This document shows positions 49,001-61,700 of a stretch of DNA of 64,000 nt, in pieces. The stretch comes from Xestospongia muta (taxonomy: Eukaryota; Porifera; Demospongiae; Haplosclerida; Petrosiidae). The position numbers and the translations under genes are program-made. The stretch lies in assembly GCA_963693285.1 (NCBI GenBank), contig OY848928.1:2976501-3040500 (forward strand), written 5' to 3'. The stretch's first letter is position 1. Each line of letters opens with the position of its first letter. Below the pieces are notes generated by a model that was not told the DNA's origin, did not search any database, and was given only the letters and a program-made list of their open reading frames with translations.

Positions 49001-52000
49001 ATGTCTGCTTCAATAAATGTAACTCAACTAAAATAGAGTATAGTTTATGATACACCACTTGTAATGTTATATACCTTCTTTCTCTTCAAGAATAGATTTT
49101 AAATCATCTGTCTCCATTGTCTTCTCATTAATTGTTATCTCTTGTACTTCAGGTTTAGTTCTCAACTTCACATCATCTTTTTGTTTGTCTTCTAATATTT
49201 CTCGAACAGTTTCTATAAAATATATTGTACTTCAATATTATCCAATACACTATATAAATAAAATAGTTTTAATAGACATTAATTTATATCAATGTTGGGC
49301 TAATTCAGTAATGAAGTACTTGTAAATTGGTGTTTGAAATGATAAATTATGATGATTTATGAACTTCATGTTGAGAAATGAGTGTAATATAATGTGTGGG
49401 TGTGATGGTAAAAACTTTTCTAAATTAATTTGTAAAACTACTGCTGTTTAATGCTGCATAGTCTAAATGATCCATTATGTAATATTACATGCTATATTGT
49501 GACAATTAATGTTTTCTTACTTTCTTTTTCTTTAAGGGCTAATTTTAATGCATCAATCTCCTCATCTTTCTCCTTTAATTCTGACATTTGTGCCTCTGAT
49601 TTGAACTCCACTTTATCATCTAATAGTACAAAACATAATAATGTAACAAATACAGTATAATATACAGAAATAGTCTAGCATTAATACTTTTACTGGCTAG
49701 TATGCAAACAGTCCTACGGTTATTTAGTGTTGTGCAGTAATATATAAATCTATATATTATCAGTTTGTATTGTTGCATGTAACAATTTAAAACAACAAAC
49801 TAATAACATTTAACTACATGTACTCAAACAACAGATGTACACTCAATGATTAAGCTCCTCTACTGCATACAAGTATTACAGGTCATGTGACTTAATAGAG
49901 TACTAACTAGCTAGCTTGCTTCTCTACTGCTATCCTCTAGATATCTTATGCAAACTTTTCAAAGTCAATTAATGTCTTACTATGCCATCTTTAAATGATG
50001 ATTTTTACAATTATAGTCCTTATACCTTCCTGCTGTTTGAGTTTAGAACTAATAACATTTAACTACATGTACTCAAACCACAGATATACATTCTATGATT
50101 AAGCTCCTTTACTATATACAAGCATTATATTAATGGTCATGTGACTTGTCTGAGTTGGAAGTTTCTAACTAGCTTGGTTTTCTGTTGCTAGTCTCTGGAT
50201 ATCTTATGCAAACTTTTCAAAGTCAATGTCTTACTGTGCAATCTCTAAATGATAAATTTTACAATTATAGTCCTGTTACCTTCCTGCTGTTTGAGTTTAG
50301 CTCTCAAATCTTCAATTTCCAGAGTCTTCCTCCTGCTAATTGCATACTGTGTCTCCAACTGCTTCTCAAAATGTGTCTGCTTCTCTTTTATCTCCATTAC
50401 CAAAGATTTCATCTCCTATATCATAAATACATGGATACTGTTGTAGTGTAATTAACTTTATATATACCTGATCTCTACTGTTGATATCCCAAATAATACA
50501 AGGACCAATTATAAGTCGGATTAATCCTCTCTTCTTCACAAGCTCAATAGTCTCCTGAGCAATGCCAATGAGTCGTACAAGTAGATGGAGAGGAAAGATA
50601 CAAGTCACAGTGATGGAGTTGTCTTTTTTGATGACATCAATTTTAACAGACTTCTCCAATTTCTGAAATGATAATGCTAAAATATCTCTAACATCATTCA
50701 AAGTGGCCATGGTGGTGTCAGGATTCCAGTCGAGAACAAACTTGGCTGTTTCACATTTAAGAGGAGAGAGATTTTGTGTAATCTGGAAGCGCTCACCAAG
50801 ACATAATTTAATTGTTACTTTCTGAGAGAACTTGTCAATGATATCCTTGTATGCTTCAATGTATGCCTTAGCATCTTCAACTTTAAACTGCTCCACAACA
50901 ACTTCCAAATAATTGATATTAATCAGTGTACATTTGTCATGTACAACATCCAGTATATCATCCATTGTTTTTGCATTAGATAACTCTGGTTTCAGGTCAG
51001 GGAAACCATAAAGTAACCTTTTAACTTCTTCTGCAGATGCTACGCTCTTAGTAATACAACAACGGATACTGAAAACAGCTTTAGCAAATTCTCCTCTGAT
51101 TGATGTAAATGTTGGTGCCATATCCAAAGGTACCAATACTTCAGTTGTAGCTAAATTTGGTACAAAATTTCACATATTATGTACTTGAATTATAAATTTT
51201 TAGTAAGTGCGTGGATAGACTATGACTATAATAACATTCACATGCAATTGTTTTCATATGTTATTCACTCAGCATAACACATTTAACAGATCTAAGAGGA
51301 CTGATTCACCTCATCTTAGAGGTGAGTGTCAAATAATATAGTTTTCTTACATTCATTATAACTATTATATTACATTGACTATACCATTATCTGTTGAAGG
51401 TTCTTCATCTTTCTTTTTTCTTTTAAGCTCTTTATCTATAGACATAATTTTAAATATTCATTAATACAATTCAATTACTTACTGTAGTCATTCAAAATAG
51501 CTTTAGCTAACGACACATTTTCAGAGAACTTTAATAACACACTAACAAATACTTCCAAGTTATTAGAGCTACTACGAACAGCACAACGTACAGCTCTCAA
51601 CAAGACTACCCTTCTCTCTGACTCACATTTCCTTATAGACTCGGTACTAGTAAGTGTTTCTTCTGATATTATTGTTGGGTCTTGCTCACAAAGTAGCCAT
51701 CCAACACTAATAGGATCATGTAGAGACTTGGACAAAGTGGCATAGTGACAACGAAGAATATCACTAGCAGACTGTTGATAACTACATGTACTTTGAGGAA
51801 TTATTGAAATGTCCTCATCTTCTGGAAACTTTTGAGCTACACAATTAACAAGAGAAATTGTCATGTTTAATTAACAACAGAGAACGTACTATATTCATTG
51901 AGTAGTTTATCAGCTAATTCTCTTGTCTCTTCAAATTCAGACAACACTTTAGCTAACACTTTGATATTCTTGTGATCAGAAGACACTGCAGCACGTACAG

Positions 52001-52638
52001 CAGATAAGAGAGTTGTTCTCTTATTATCAACCACACCCTGTAGTGTCTCCACCTCATCAAGGGTCACTTCATTGATGCATCTCTCACTATATAACAGCTG
52101 TGACATTTGTGCAGGGTATATCAGAACTTGTCCAGCAGACTGGATTTGTTCTTTTACTATAATAAATAAATCATAAATATCATAATGCTAGAATCATATC
52201 ATACCTGTTTGAGTAATATTTTCAGCCACAGAATTTTCTTTCATCTTCTTCAAAGCACTAACTAGTACATCCCATGATGGTCTTCCATTCTCATCAACTT
52301 GATCGACTCTCCTCAGCCAGCAAGTTAAACACTCCTGAAGACATCGAACTACATCATCACGATGATCCTTTTCAATTTTTGCTAGTGTAGGTTGTAGTAT
52401 ACCCAACAATAGACCTAACTCAAACCATCTTCGATATGAAAACATATATTTCTCCAAGGCTTCAAATACAGCACTTAAGTGAGAGATATCTGAGAAATAA
52501 GTTAAAATACTCATTGATGACTCAGACAGTCAATACTCATACTTAATAATAAAGAAGACAATTAACTATCTACTTACCTAGCTGAGCCTGACTCAGAAAA
52601 GATATCAATAACTTTGCATCAACTTGTTTCTTTGCCAT
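46092..52638 (-). CDS. Gene B: Death / two CARD-like / domain X / coiled-coil / LRR protein
   Basis: About sixteen minus-strand exons. The first ten are 52638-52578, 52489-52205 (Death: YRRWFELGLLLG...CLTCWLRR), 52156-51890 (CARD-like 1), 51836-51483 (CARD-like 2), 51435-51385 (basic KELKRKKKDEE), 51150-50468 (domain X), 50415-50280, 49619-49521, 49212-49075 and 49027-48944 (heptad-rich coiled coils). Further exons lie at ~48840-48712, ~48649-48546, ~48496-48397, ~48168-48053 and ~47845-47761, and the LRR exon is 46657-46092. Phases checked for the exons with exact ends are consistent; no stop was found. The start MAKKQVDAKLLIS is the first ATG upstream. Two exons (48168, 47845) repeat a KDDIPIE-E motif. 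The last intron carries an open, hydrophobic read-through frame (47760-47505). It is a homologue of gene A with an extra CARD-like module. A role in death-fold immune signalling is inferred. Confidence 0.75.
46765..46870 (+). mobile_element. 3' end of a non-LTR retrotransposon (short remnant)
   Basis: 'ctgttttatttattattgtt' followed by 'gtgccc' and 'ttcattttgtcaata' plus an A-rich tail matches 58585-58690 in copy C, where the preceding RT-terminal coding sequence is still present. Compared with copy C, about 520 bp are missing here. It lies in the last intron of gene B. Confidence 0.65.
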
Positions 52639-53057
52639 AGCTCTGTTCTGTGTACGCGAGCACACCCACAAACAACAATATTCATATCCATTGACATTAT
52701 AGGGTGGGGCTCATTAAGTACAAGCTGCTACATTATTACTTGCACATTAGTACTACTATACTACCTTACGTTTCATGCATAAAACACCTTTTTTAAGAAG
52801 GGGCTCTTCTCAACTCGAATATACTATACTATGGTACATGCAATGTAGCGATTTAAATGTATTATGTTTAATGTAGAAAACCCCTAACTGCAGAGCTAAA
52901 GACGTGATCAATCTCGCTGCTTGGTGTAAAATAACTCGACATGAAATGACAAGTTCCTTTCAAGTAAGACTCAATCCAATATTACCATTCCTATACTATG
53001 CCCTCCCTTGTTAGCTGGCCACACCCACCAGAACCTATCATTTTGTTGCTGATAGCA
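52639..53057. promoter_or_regulatory. Shared head-to-head promoter region of gene B and the PH-FERM gene
   Basis: Only about 420 bp separate the divergent start codons of gene B (minus, 52638) and the PH-FERM gene (plus, ~53058). The interval contains no ORF, so promoters for both must lie here or within the first exons or introns. No specific element identified. Confidence 0.5.
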
Positions 53058-53685
53058 ATGCTGACTGTGAAGAATGGATCAAAGGTACAGTAGTCACTGT
53101 GTATATATTACATACAGTAGTACGTTGTGTATATATTACATACAGTAGTACACTGTGTACATATTACATGTTCTAACACACTCATTCTCTAGTACTACAG
53201 ACTGTTATGAGAATGTGTCAGACAAATTTATCATCATCTTCTACTAAAGATTTACCTGCTGAATGGGCTAAAGTGGTTAGTATTATAATCAATTAAATTT
53301 TAATTTTAATTTAAACTCAATTTTTTAAAAATGGCTAGAAACTCCCAATTTTGTCTCATGTCCCTCAAAAAATGTGGATTACCCTTGTTGATCAATCATT
53401 AGTGGTCTACCAGGACCCTAATGCACAGCCTATGCAGAAATTTCTTTTGGTTGATGCTATGATTCGCCATAGTGTTGATGTACCAGATCAACGTGGTCAT
53501 TCTTCTTCAACATTGTTCTCTAGCCAAGTCAAAGAGGAGTTCACTATTGTTGTCGAAATGAGAGGAGCTGGAAATGAAAGAGGAGGCGGAGTCAGTGATG
53601 GAGATGATTGGATCTCAATATCTCTGCCAAATAAAGATGAAAAGGTCAGTAATTATAGTGTCTGTTGTAAGTCAGTGCTCTCCCT

Positions 53686-53725
<40 letters not shown>

Positions 53726-53955
53726 GACTTATGGTACTATCACTTAGTGTCAGCTTCATGTGGTGAGACAGGACCTGAGCTCACACTGACGGAGAAATTA
53801 GTAGCCAGACTTTGGCGTACTGAACGAGAAGGTGTCACTACATGTAAGTACATGTATTGTAAATGTAGTGAAATGTAACACTATATGTTCTCCTTCTAAA
53901 GCATCTGCCCTGTGGTGTAATCCTGTACTAAATTACACAAAAGACTTGATTCATG

Positions 53956-53992
<37 letters not shown>

Positions 53993-55644
53993 GATATTGA
54001 ATCTGATTCTATTACTACAGTTCAAGAATTTATTTCTCATATAAATCAGGAGATTGGTATGCATGATACTTATTCTACAGGGTTTGGACTGATGAATGAC
54101 TGGCCTGGTGAAGTGGACATTGATGTCTTTTATCACTTCCCAAACAGTAAACTGTTTGATGTCATTCCATGTGGAGTGATAGTCTAGTGGAAATAGGAAA
54201 CACTTCTTCCTCTCATAATCGTCTTATCCACCTTACTTGTCGAAATTGGTTATCCTTTCGTGACAGAAGAGGTCAGGAGAGTGACAAAGAGGCATTCCTT
54301 CTGGCTTATCAGGTAATGTAATATCCATCCATCCATTCATCCATCCATCCATCCATCTGTCTATTTATGCAGAAAAGTAAATATGTTCTGAGTAAATATT
54401 ATCCTGTCAACACTGTTGATTTAGCACTTGATATAGCAGCAAGAATGGCTCAGGTAACTCTATAATATAGATACAAATCACAGCAATACTCTTTCTCTCT
54501 CTCTCTCTTTCTCCCTCTCGTCTCTCCCTCTCCCTATCCCGATCCCTCTCCCCCTTCTCTTTCTCTCTAGATTGGCTATGGAGATTGTGATGGAATCCCT
54601 AATCCTAATTTAATGGCAAAAGATGCAGTGAGACGTTTTTGTCCCATGAAATTTACTAAAAACATACTACCTCATTATATGAATGTATTAGGAGATAGAT
54701 TACTTCACAAATGGATGGGTAACCATGGATTGAGTCGTCACAAATGTGCTCGAGGCCTGTTGAATCTATTTGCTGAAATGTGGGACTTATTTGGTGAGAC
54801 ATTGTTTTATTGCAAGGATCAGTACTCAACTCTAACATCACAGAAGAATTCATCAGTATGGTTGGCAGTGCATGAAGATGGTATATCATTTCTATACACT
54901 TCAAATATGGTGAGTACTAGCTCAACAGAAGTAGACTAGTGCAACTAGTGTAACTAGTGTAACTGGTGTAACTAGTGCAACTAGTGTAACTAGTATAACT
55001 AGTGTAACTAGTATAACTAGTGTAACGAGTGTAACTAGTGTAACAAGTGTAACTAGTGTAACAAGTGTAACTAGTGTAACTAGTGCAACTAGTGTAACTG
55101 GTGTAACTAGTATAACTAGTATAACTAGTGTAGCAAGTGTAACTAGTGTAACTAGTGCAACTAGTGTAACTGGTGTAACTAGTATAACTAGTATAACTAG
55201 TGTAGCAAGTGTAACTAGTGTAACAAGTATAACTAGTGTAACAAGTGTAACTAGTGTAACTAGTATAACTAGTATAACTAGTGTAGCAAGTGTAACTAGT
55301 GTAACAAGTGTAACTAGTGTAACTAATGTAACTAGTATAACTAGTATAACTAGTGTAACTGGTTTAACTAGTATAACTAGTGTACTATTTTTGTCCTATA
55401 GAAACTCCTCATTTCATACTCATACAAAGAGATTGCTACATTTGGTAGTCATGGTGATGATTTTATGTTACTTATTAATGCAAGGCAACAGGTTGTTGCT
55501 CCTTCTGTGCAGACAGAGAAGATAATCCTCTCCATGCACAAGTTAAAGGTAACTGGAGCTCTGATATATCAACTCTGTTTATAATTACTTTATATGTAGA
55601 TACGAGAAGCAACATATTTGATGGCCAGTTATCTTGACTCTTAA
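53058..55644 (+). CDS. PH-FERM protein (PLEKHH/MAX-1 or myosin-tail-like)
   Basis: Exons: 53058-53084 (tentative first), 53201-53275, 53339-53644, 53726-53843, 53902-53992 region, 53993-54146, 54188-54312, 54373-54453, 54571-54909, 55402-55548 and 55600-55644. The second to fourth exons encode a PH-like domain (MWITLVDQSLVVYQD...LWYYHLVSASCGE). A short piece resembling the start of MyTH4 follows (LWCNPVLNYTKD), then FERM lobes (DIESDSITTVQEFI; LTCRNWLSF; VWLAVHEDGISFLYTSNMK; final KIREATYLMASYLDS). PH-MyTH4-FERM proteins link membrane phosphoinositides and cargo to the cytoskeleton. Most of MyTH4 is missing, and a (CT)n tract lies at exactly that point. Compared with PLEKHH proteins it is short. 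Microsatellites adjoin several splice acceptors. The first exon is the least certain part. Confidence 0.65.
53958..53990 (+). repeat. (CT)n tract at the MyTH4/FERM junction
   Basis: A 33-nt CT run is followed by 'ag|gatattgaa'. Read through, it encodes Leu-Ser repeats but joins the FERM frame only if the tract were one CT unit shorter. Alternatively it is the polypyrimidine tract of an intron with a weak donor near 53925. A similar (CT)n(CA)n tract (~53690-53724) immediately precedes the acceptor at 53726. Confidence 0.8.
54925..55385. repeat. 10-bp minisatellite (taactagtgt) in a PH-FERM intron
   Basis: About 45 units of a decamer with core 'aactagt' fill the intron between 54909 and 55402. 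Variants (aactggt, aacaagt, gcaactagt, tataactagt) recur in higher-order blocks of ~60-70 bp, for example 55078-55140 and 55145-55207. No spacers, so it is not a CRISPR array. Confidence 0.95.
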
Positions 55645-56702
55645 TATAATAAATATCAGAGAGTTGTTTAAATCATTTAACTTCTGTCATGTAATATAGA
55701 TTCATCTGCTACTAGTTTAACGGTGTTATTATAAAACAATAGTTAGTCATTAAATAACAATAATATAGATAATATTTCAATATCTAATATAATACAATAA
55801 TTAAAATTAAGCTCAGTATACAATGTCATAGTAATTTGTTCCACCCTAAATTTGTCCCCCAGGACATATTACACTAGTGAAAAATGTGCCTGGGGATATT
55901 CTGTACTAGTGTAATATTCCATGGAATGACAGAACTATAATAAAATGGTTTAAGTAATCTATACTTGAATTATGACAAGCAGCTGAACGAGGACCAGCTG
56001 GAAAACATTCAATGTCTTTCAGAAAATTTACTTTAGTCATATCTAGTGTCAACTATATTATTAAGAATTACATGATTAATAATATTATTGCGAAAAGTTC
56101 ATTTATAATTATATAATATAAAAGACTTGTTTAAACAATATTACAAAAATATATTGTATATTTCATTAAAATGTATATAATAGTTCTATAAATGGAAAAA
56201 AGTAGCAGCTGCTAAGGATAAATGAACAAAAGTTGCTGCTAAAGTCTAAACCTCCTAATACCAGTAGCTCCAGTCTTTGAAATATGTTCAAAACCATTCA
56301 TCTATTAATGTGTGTGTCATACTGTCCATTAATATATTCATCTATCCATATATCCATCTATCCATTCATCCATTATACCAATATATCCTTCTAATACAGC
56401 ATCCACAATAGGTCATACTGTCCCATGTAAACTTCTACCTGAGTAGTATGAGTAGTATCAGCTGTAAATACCATATCAAAAGTAATAGTCAATGTAGTTT
56501 CTCTCATACTCTTTGTATTAGGCAAATTAACTGTTTTGTTATATAAGATTATAATATTAATAATGGATAATTAGTGTCAATGATCCATCCATCAATGAAG
56601 GTTGTAGTCTGGTTGGCTAGATCTAACATGTGAAGTGTTCTATATGTACTAGATATCTATCTGGTATTACCACTCACTTAGTGTAAGCGAAAGTACTTTG
56701 CA
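55645..56702. other. Intergenic stretch, no gene recognised
   Basis: 3' flank of the PH-FERM gene. It contains a small inverted motif around 55870-55920 ('acattacactag' / 'ctagtgtaatat') and (CATC)n-like repeats at ~56338-56375. No ORF of interest. Confidence 0.6.
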
Positions 56703-58389
56703 AGATGACTCTTTACTGCTTTAAGCCTTCTTTATTAGAAACTACTAATGATAGAAGATAACTAACTAGCAAAACTGCTAACTACTAGATACAGTCTACT
56801 ACTGTTATTAGAAACTAAGTTTGTTTAGTAGTAAGTTAATAGTTGTAATGTTATCAAGAAATCTTCTGATGTTGTATGGATCAGTACTTTCATGGAATTG
56901 TTAAAAGTGAGTGTATTATTAAATAGAACGTGTTATTAAATATAATAACTTGTTAAGTGAACTGTGTGTGTAGGAAATAAGTTTTTAGGTTATTTTGACA
57001 AATTAATTCGCTTTAATTAATGGATTTTTTATTAGCAGTTGTAATTAGTGGTATTAGACATAGCGATAATATTTAATTTTATATAGCTACTAACTAGAGG
57101 CCTATTAATGTACAATTTAGTCTAGTTTGTTTGTTATAATTGTATTTGTAAATATTAGAAATAACAATATTGAAACTTTTATTATTAATTAATGTAGGCG
57201 TGGTCAATTGTCAAGTAGAGAAGTTGAGTTTTTCTAGAGAAGAAGTGAATTATAAAAATTGTTAACTTTGTTAGAAGACAAAGAACTGGAAACTAAAGTA
57301 TTTAACTAATAATTGACTTATTTGAATTTGAAATAATTTATTTTTAGTAAAAAATACAACAATAGTACAAAAACAACTAATAATTAACGATCAAGGAGTA
57401 CATTACCATTAACAACCAAATACTTCAAACTATTATTATTAACAACAACATTTTGTAATTGTTGTATACCAAATTTAGTAATATTAGGACAGGGAGAGAG
57501 ATATAAATATTGTAGTGTGTTAGTGTTTGTAATGAGAGTAGATAGATGTGGTATGTCTTTATCAGTAATGTTATTGTCAAACAACAACTGTAATGTCTTG
57601 ATTATTTTATTACCAACTACAGCAGTTGTTAATAAGTGGTAAGTATCTGGTACGAGAGGTGAGGAGTTAAGATATAGTTCCTCCATTGTTTGGTTATAAG
57701 TCATATACTTGAGATAGTTTACTGACACAGTTACTATCAAAATGAGTGTTATATATATAAAGTTGCCCCACTTGACATCCATTAATATCAGTTAATATTG
57801 TTAGTAAACTTTGAGGAGATAATGAGTCGAGTACAATACTCCATGTTGTGTGTTGTCGTCTCTTTAATTGACGTATCACTTCTTTACATTCTGCCACAGT
57901 AGATGAAGTAAGTGTAACACTATCATTGTACCACTTAACACTTCCAGTGTCTCCTATAATAAAACATAGTTACTATATAATATTTTACACACATAACAAT
58001 AGCTATACACACACTCTAACATGCTCAACTACGATTGTCAAGGCCTAACGAAGAAGACGTTGCCATTACTGATGTTAGGTTACTATAGCAATGATGTATG
58101 GAGATGAACGGATTCTACAAAACGGTCTTAAATTTACTGAGTGTTATACAAATAATTAACTGTATTAGATGATGTGAGCTAAAATGAGGGACGTCAATAT
58201 CTACTACTGAGATAGGCACACAAGGTACTGAGCTGTCAGATAGCCATCAATAAAGATGACTCAGTTGTCACTAGCCAAAATGACTCACGAGTAAGCACCA
58301 ACTCTCAAACATGAATCATTATGATGTCTGATAACGGAGTTTTTGTTTACGGTTTGTCTTTTGTGTGTTTATATCAACCTAGTTGACAT

Positions 58390-58720
58390 TTCTCTTTTAC
58401 TATACAAATATCATGATGTAATAAAAACTCATTTGTCCCTTCTGTTCTCTCTCTGTGGAATTCACTTCCTTATGTAAAATCTAGCTCATCTCTAATCACT
58501 TTTAAATCTAAAGTAAATATATTTCTTTACTAGCCATCACTTATCACACTAAACCTATCATATACTAACAGCTGTACTTTAATACTTTAATTCTGTATTA
58601 TTTATTATTGTTCTATTCTGTTTGTGCCCTTTAAACTTCCAGTAGCTATTGGGCATTCATTTTGTCAATAAAAAAATAAAAATATAAAACCATTAAATGC
58701 AGTGTTGTGATGTGATAATC
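58390..58720 (+). mobile_element. CR1/L2-type LINE 3' end
   Basis: About 58440-58532 encodes SVLSLWNSLPYVKSSSSL then ITFKSKVNIFLY and a stop. This is the typical C-terminus of non-LTR reverse-transcriptase ORFs (W-N-S-L-P...FK...). A ~150-bp 3' region and A-rich tail follow. The upstream boundary is unclear; the copy is 5'-truncated and inserted in the last intron of copy C. Confidence 0.75.
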
Positions 58721-61700
58721 AAAATATCACTGCAGATGAAGTGGGTGGAGCTACTTCATAATCTATAGACTTGTTGCCATCTTTCTTTTTATGAAGAAGC
58801 TAAGACAATCCACGTTTGATACACATGATAGCAAAACTGACATAGTAAGTAATTAAGTAAACAGTGTCCACAATAGAAGAGTTTAGGAATTAGTCTAAAT
58901 TATTACTAATTATTAATATTATGGTATTACTATCATTAGTGTACTATATATAGCTACTGATCTGACTATTTTGTGTAGTACAAATTATATGAGTTTAGTC
59001 ATGTTTGATGTAATGCAGACACTATATATAACAGTAGATAGTAAAGACTTGGTCATTCATAGCTATTCCTACTGTACATATTTTATGATAATATATGTTG
59101 ACATAAATACCATGAATGGTTCATTTGGTTAAAGCTGACAATAATCTGTTACCTCAGCCACATATGAACACAGAACTTACTCATTAGGTAACTAAGTAAC
59201 TAAACACATGAACTAACTATCACACTCCATAACACAGCTGTTTTGATTTGATTTTCTTGGGATAAGAAGTCTTAAATGTTACAATTATATTGTTTATCAT
59301 CCCATGTCCTGTTCCTCCAAAATAGTAACTCTATACGTTTAAATGCTGTGTGATAATATAACAATATTCATTTCCCAAGATTTGAACAGCAATTTCATTG
59401 GACACAACAATGCCAGTGTACATATCATTTCTTGTCCCGAGAAAAGCAGGCAAATATACCAGACTACTTTTCATAATGAGACATGTTAGGCTGAGGATGA
59501 CACGAATGTCTGTGAGCTTTTTAATGCTGAATATTTTAATAGTGAACAAAATAAAGGAGTTAACTAAAATAATAACATGTATGCTACCTTTTGGATGTTG
59601 TAGAAGACCAGATGACGTCTCCTTATCCTCTTGTTCTATTGGACTGTCATCTTTCATTGACTGTGACTCTAAAAAATAAAGATGGTCTACTCAGTATATA
59701 TCTTACTACTACTATATATACTGACTATAATATATAGTATTCGTATCTTTAGGTTTCATTTTTAATTTTTTTTGTGATTATGTCTCTATAAATAGAGTGT
59801 TGTGTTTTGTGACTATGGATCTTTTGATGCAGAGTACATTAAAACTAAACACATCAGTCAGTAACATCTACTTACTTTTTCTTGTTAATAGAGACTGTAA
59901 AAAACCTAATGGCTTCTCTTTTACCTCTGGTTCTGGTTCTATTGGTATGTCATCTTTTGTTACTTTTGACAACATCATCTCTGACTCTACTAAATAAAAC
60001 ATTAAATGTTTCTATGATATCATTACTTTAGATCTAGTGATAATATGAAATGAAATATGTCAAATTTGTATTAAATAGGTGTGACAACAAAGGTATACTA
60101 ACCACTTATATAAACATATCATTGAAAGACTTGATTGCATTAATTTTTAAAATAATTTGGCAAAAATTTCATTAAGAGGTTTAAAATATAGTACAGCTAT
60201 ATTTATATTAAATTTACCTTCACTAGTAGAAGGTACTGGTTGTACATGTCGTGGAAACTTTTCTTTAACATCTGGTTCTGTTATTACATCATCATCAGTA
60301 ACATTTATCTTTGACACTACAAAGTATATATAGTGTAAAATATCATCACATATATGTAGTGTATTTACTTGTAGTAATGGACTCTCCTTGGGTAGTTTTT
60401 GTTTTAGGAGATACATGAAGTGGTTCAGCTAGTAGGAGAGTATCATCATCAATATCAGATGTCAAAAAAGCTTTACCAAAATAAAATAAGTAGTTACATA
60501 ATCACATCAATATATCAGGTACTTTTGTGGTCTTCTCTAGAACATTTGTATCTCTCTCTTTTAATATTGAGGTAAGTGATACAATCGTTTTCTGTAAAGA
60601 CTTTACTTCTTCTCTCTCTATTACATTTGATCTTAATGTTTTCTCTGAAGCTATGAGAGCGATATTCAATATACAATACTGTCATATGGTAATAGAACAT
60701 GTACTATATACTATAACATGTTTATACATAGTAACATAAGAGCTAGTATGAGGGATAATTTAATATTACATACCTTCCTTTTCTTGAAGAATAGATTTTA
60801 ACTCTTTGATCTCTACTTGTTGCTGTTCTGATGTCTTCTTCAATAACTGTAACTCATCTAAAATACCTTCTTTGTCTTTAAGAATAGATTTTAAATCATC
60901 TATTTCCATTATCTTCTCATTAATTGTTGTCTCCTGTACTTCAAGTTTAGTTTTCAACTTCACATCATCTTTTTGTTTGTCTTCTAATATTTCTTGAACA
61001 GTTTCTATAAAATATATTGTACTTCAATATTATCCAATACACTATATAAATAAAATATTTTTAATAGACACTAATTTATATCAATTTTGGGCTAATTTAG
61101 TAATGAAGTACTTGTAAATTGGTGTTTGAAATGATAAATTATGATGATTTATGAACTTCATGTTGAGAAATGAGTGTGGGTGTGATGGTAAAAACTTTGC
61201 TAAATTAATTTGTAAAACTACTGCTGTTTAATGCTGCATAGTCTAAATGATCCACTATGTAATATTCCATTGTGACAGTTAATGTTTCCTTACTTTCTTT
61301 TTCTTTAAGGGCTAATTTTAATGCATCAATCTCCTCATCTTTCTTCTTCAATTCTGACATTTGTGCCTCTGATTTGAACTCCACTTTATCATCTAATAGT
61401 ACAAAACATAATAATGTAACAAATACAGTATAATATACAGAAATAGTCTAGCATTAATACTTTTACTGGCTAGTATGCAAACAGTCCTACGGTTATTTAG
61501 TGTTGTGCAGTAATATATACATCTGTATATTATCAGTTTGTATTGTTGCATGTAACAATTTAAAACAACAAAACATTTAACTACATGTACTCAAACCACA
61601 GATGTACACTCTATGATTAAGCTACTCTACTATATACAAGCATTATATTAATGGTCATGTATGTTACATGTCAGAGTTGGAAGCTTCTAACTAGCTTGCT

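Noticed and set aside
54613..54904. Minus-strand 82-residue ORF within the PH-FERM exon
   Set aside because: It is a shadow of a well-supported FERM exon on the plus strand.
54925..55385. CRISPR-like array
   Set aside because: The unit is a continuous 10-bp minisatellite without unique spacers in a eukaryotic intron.
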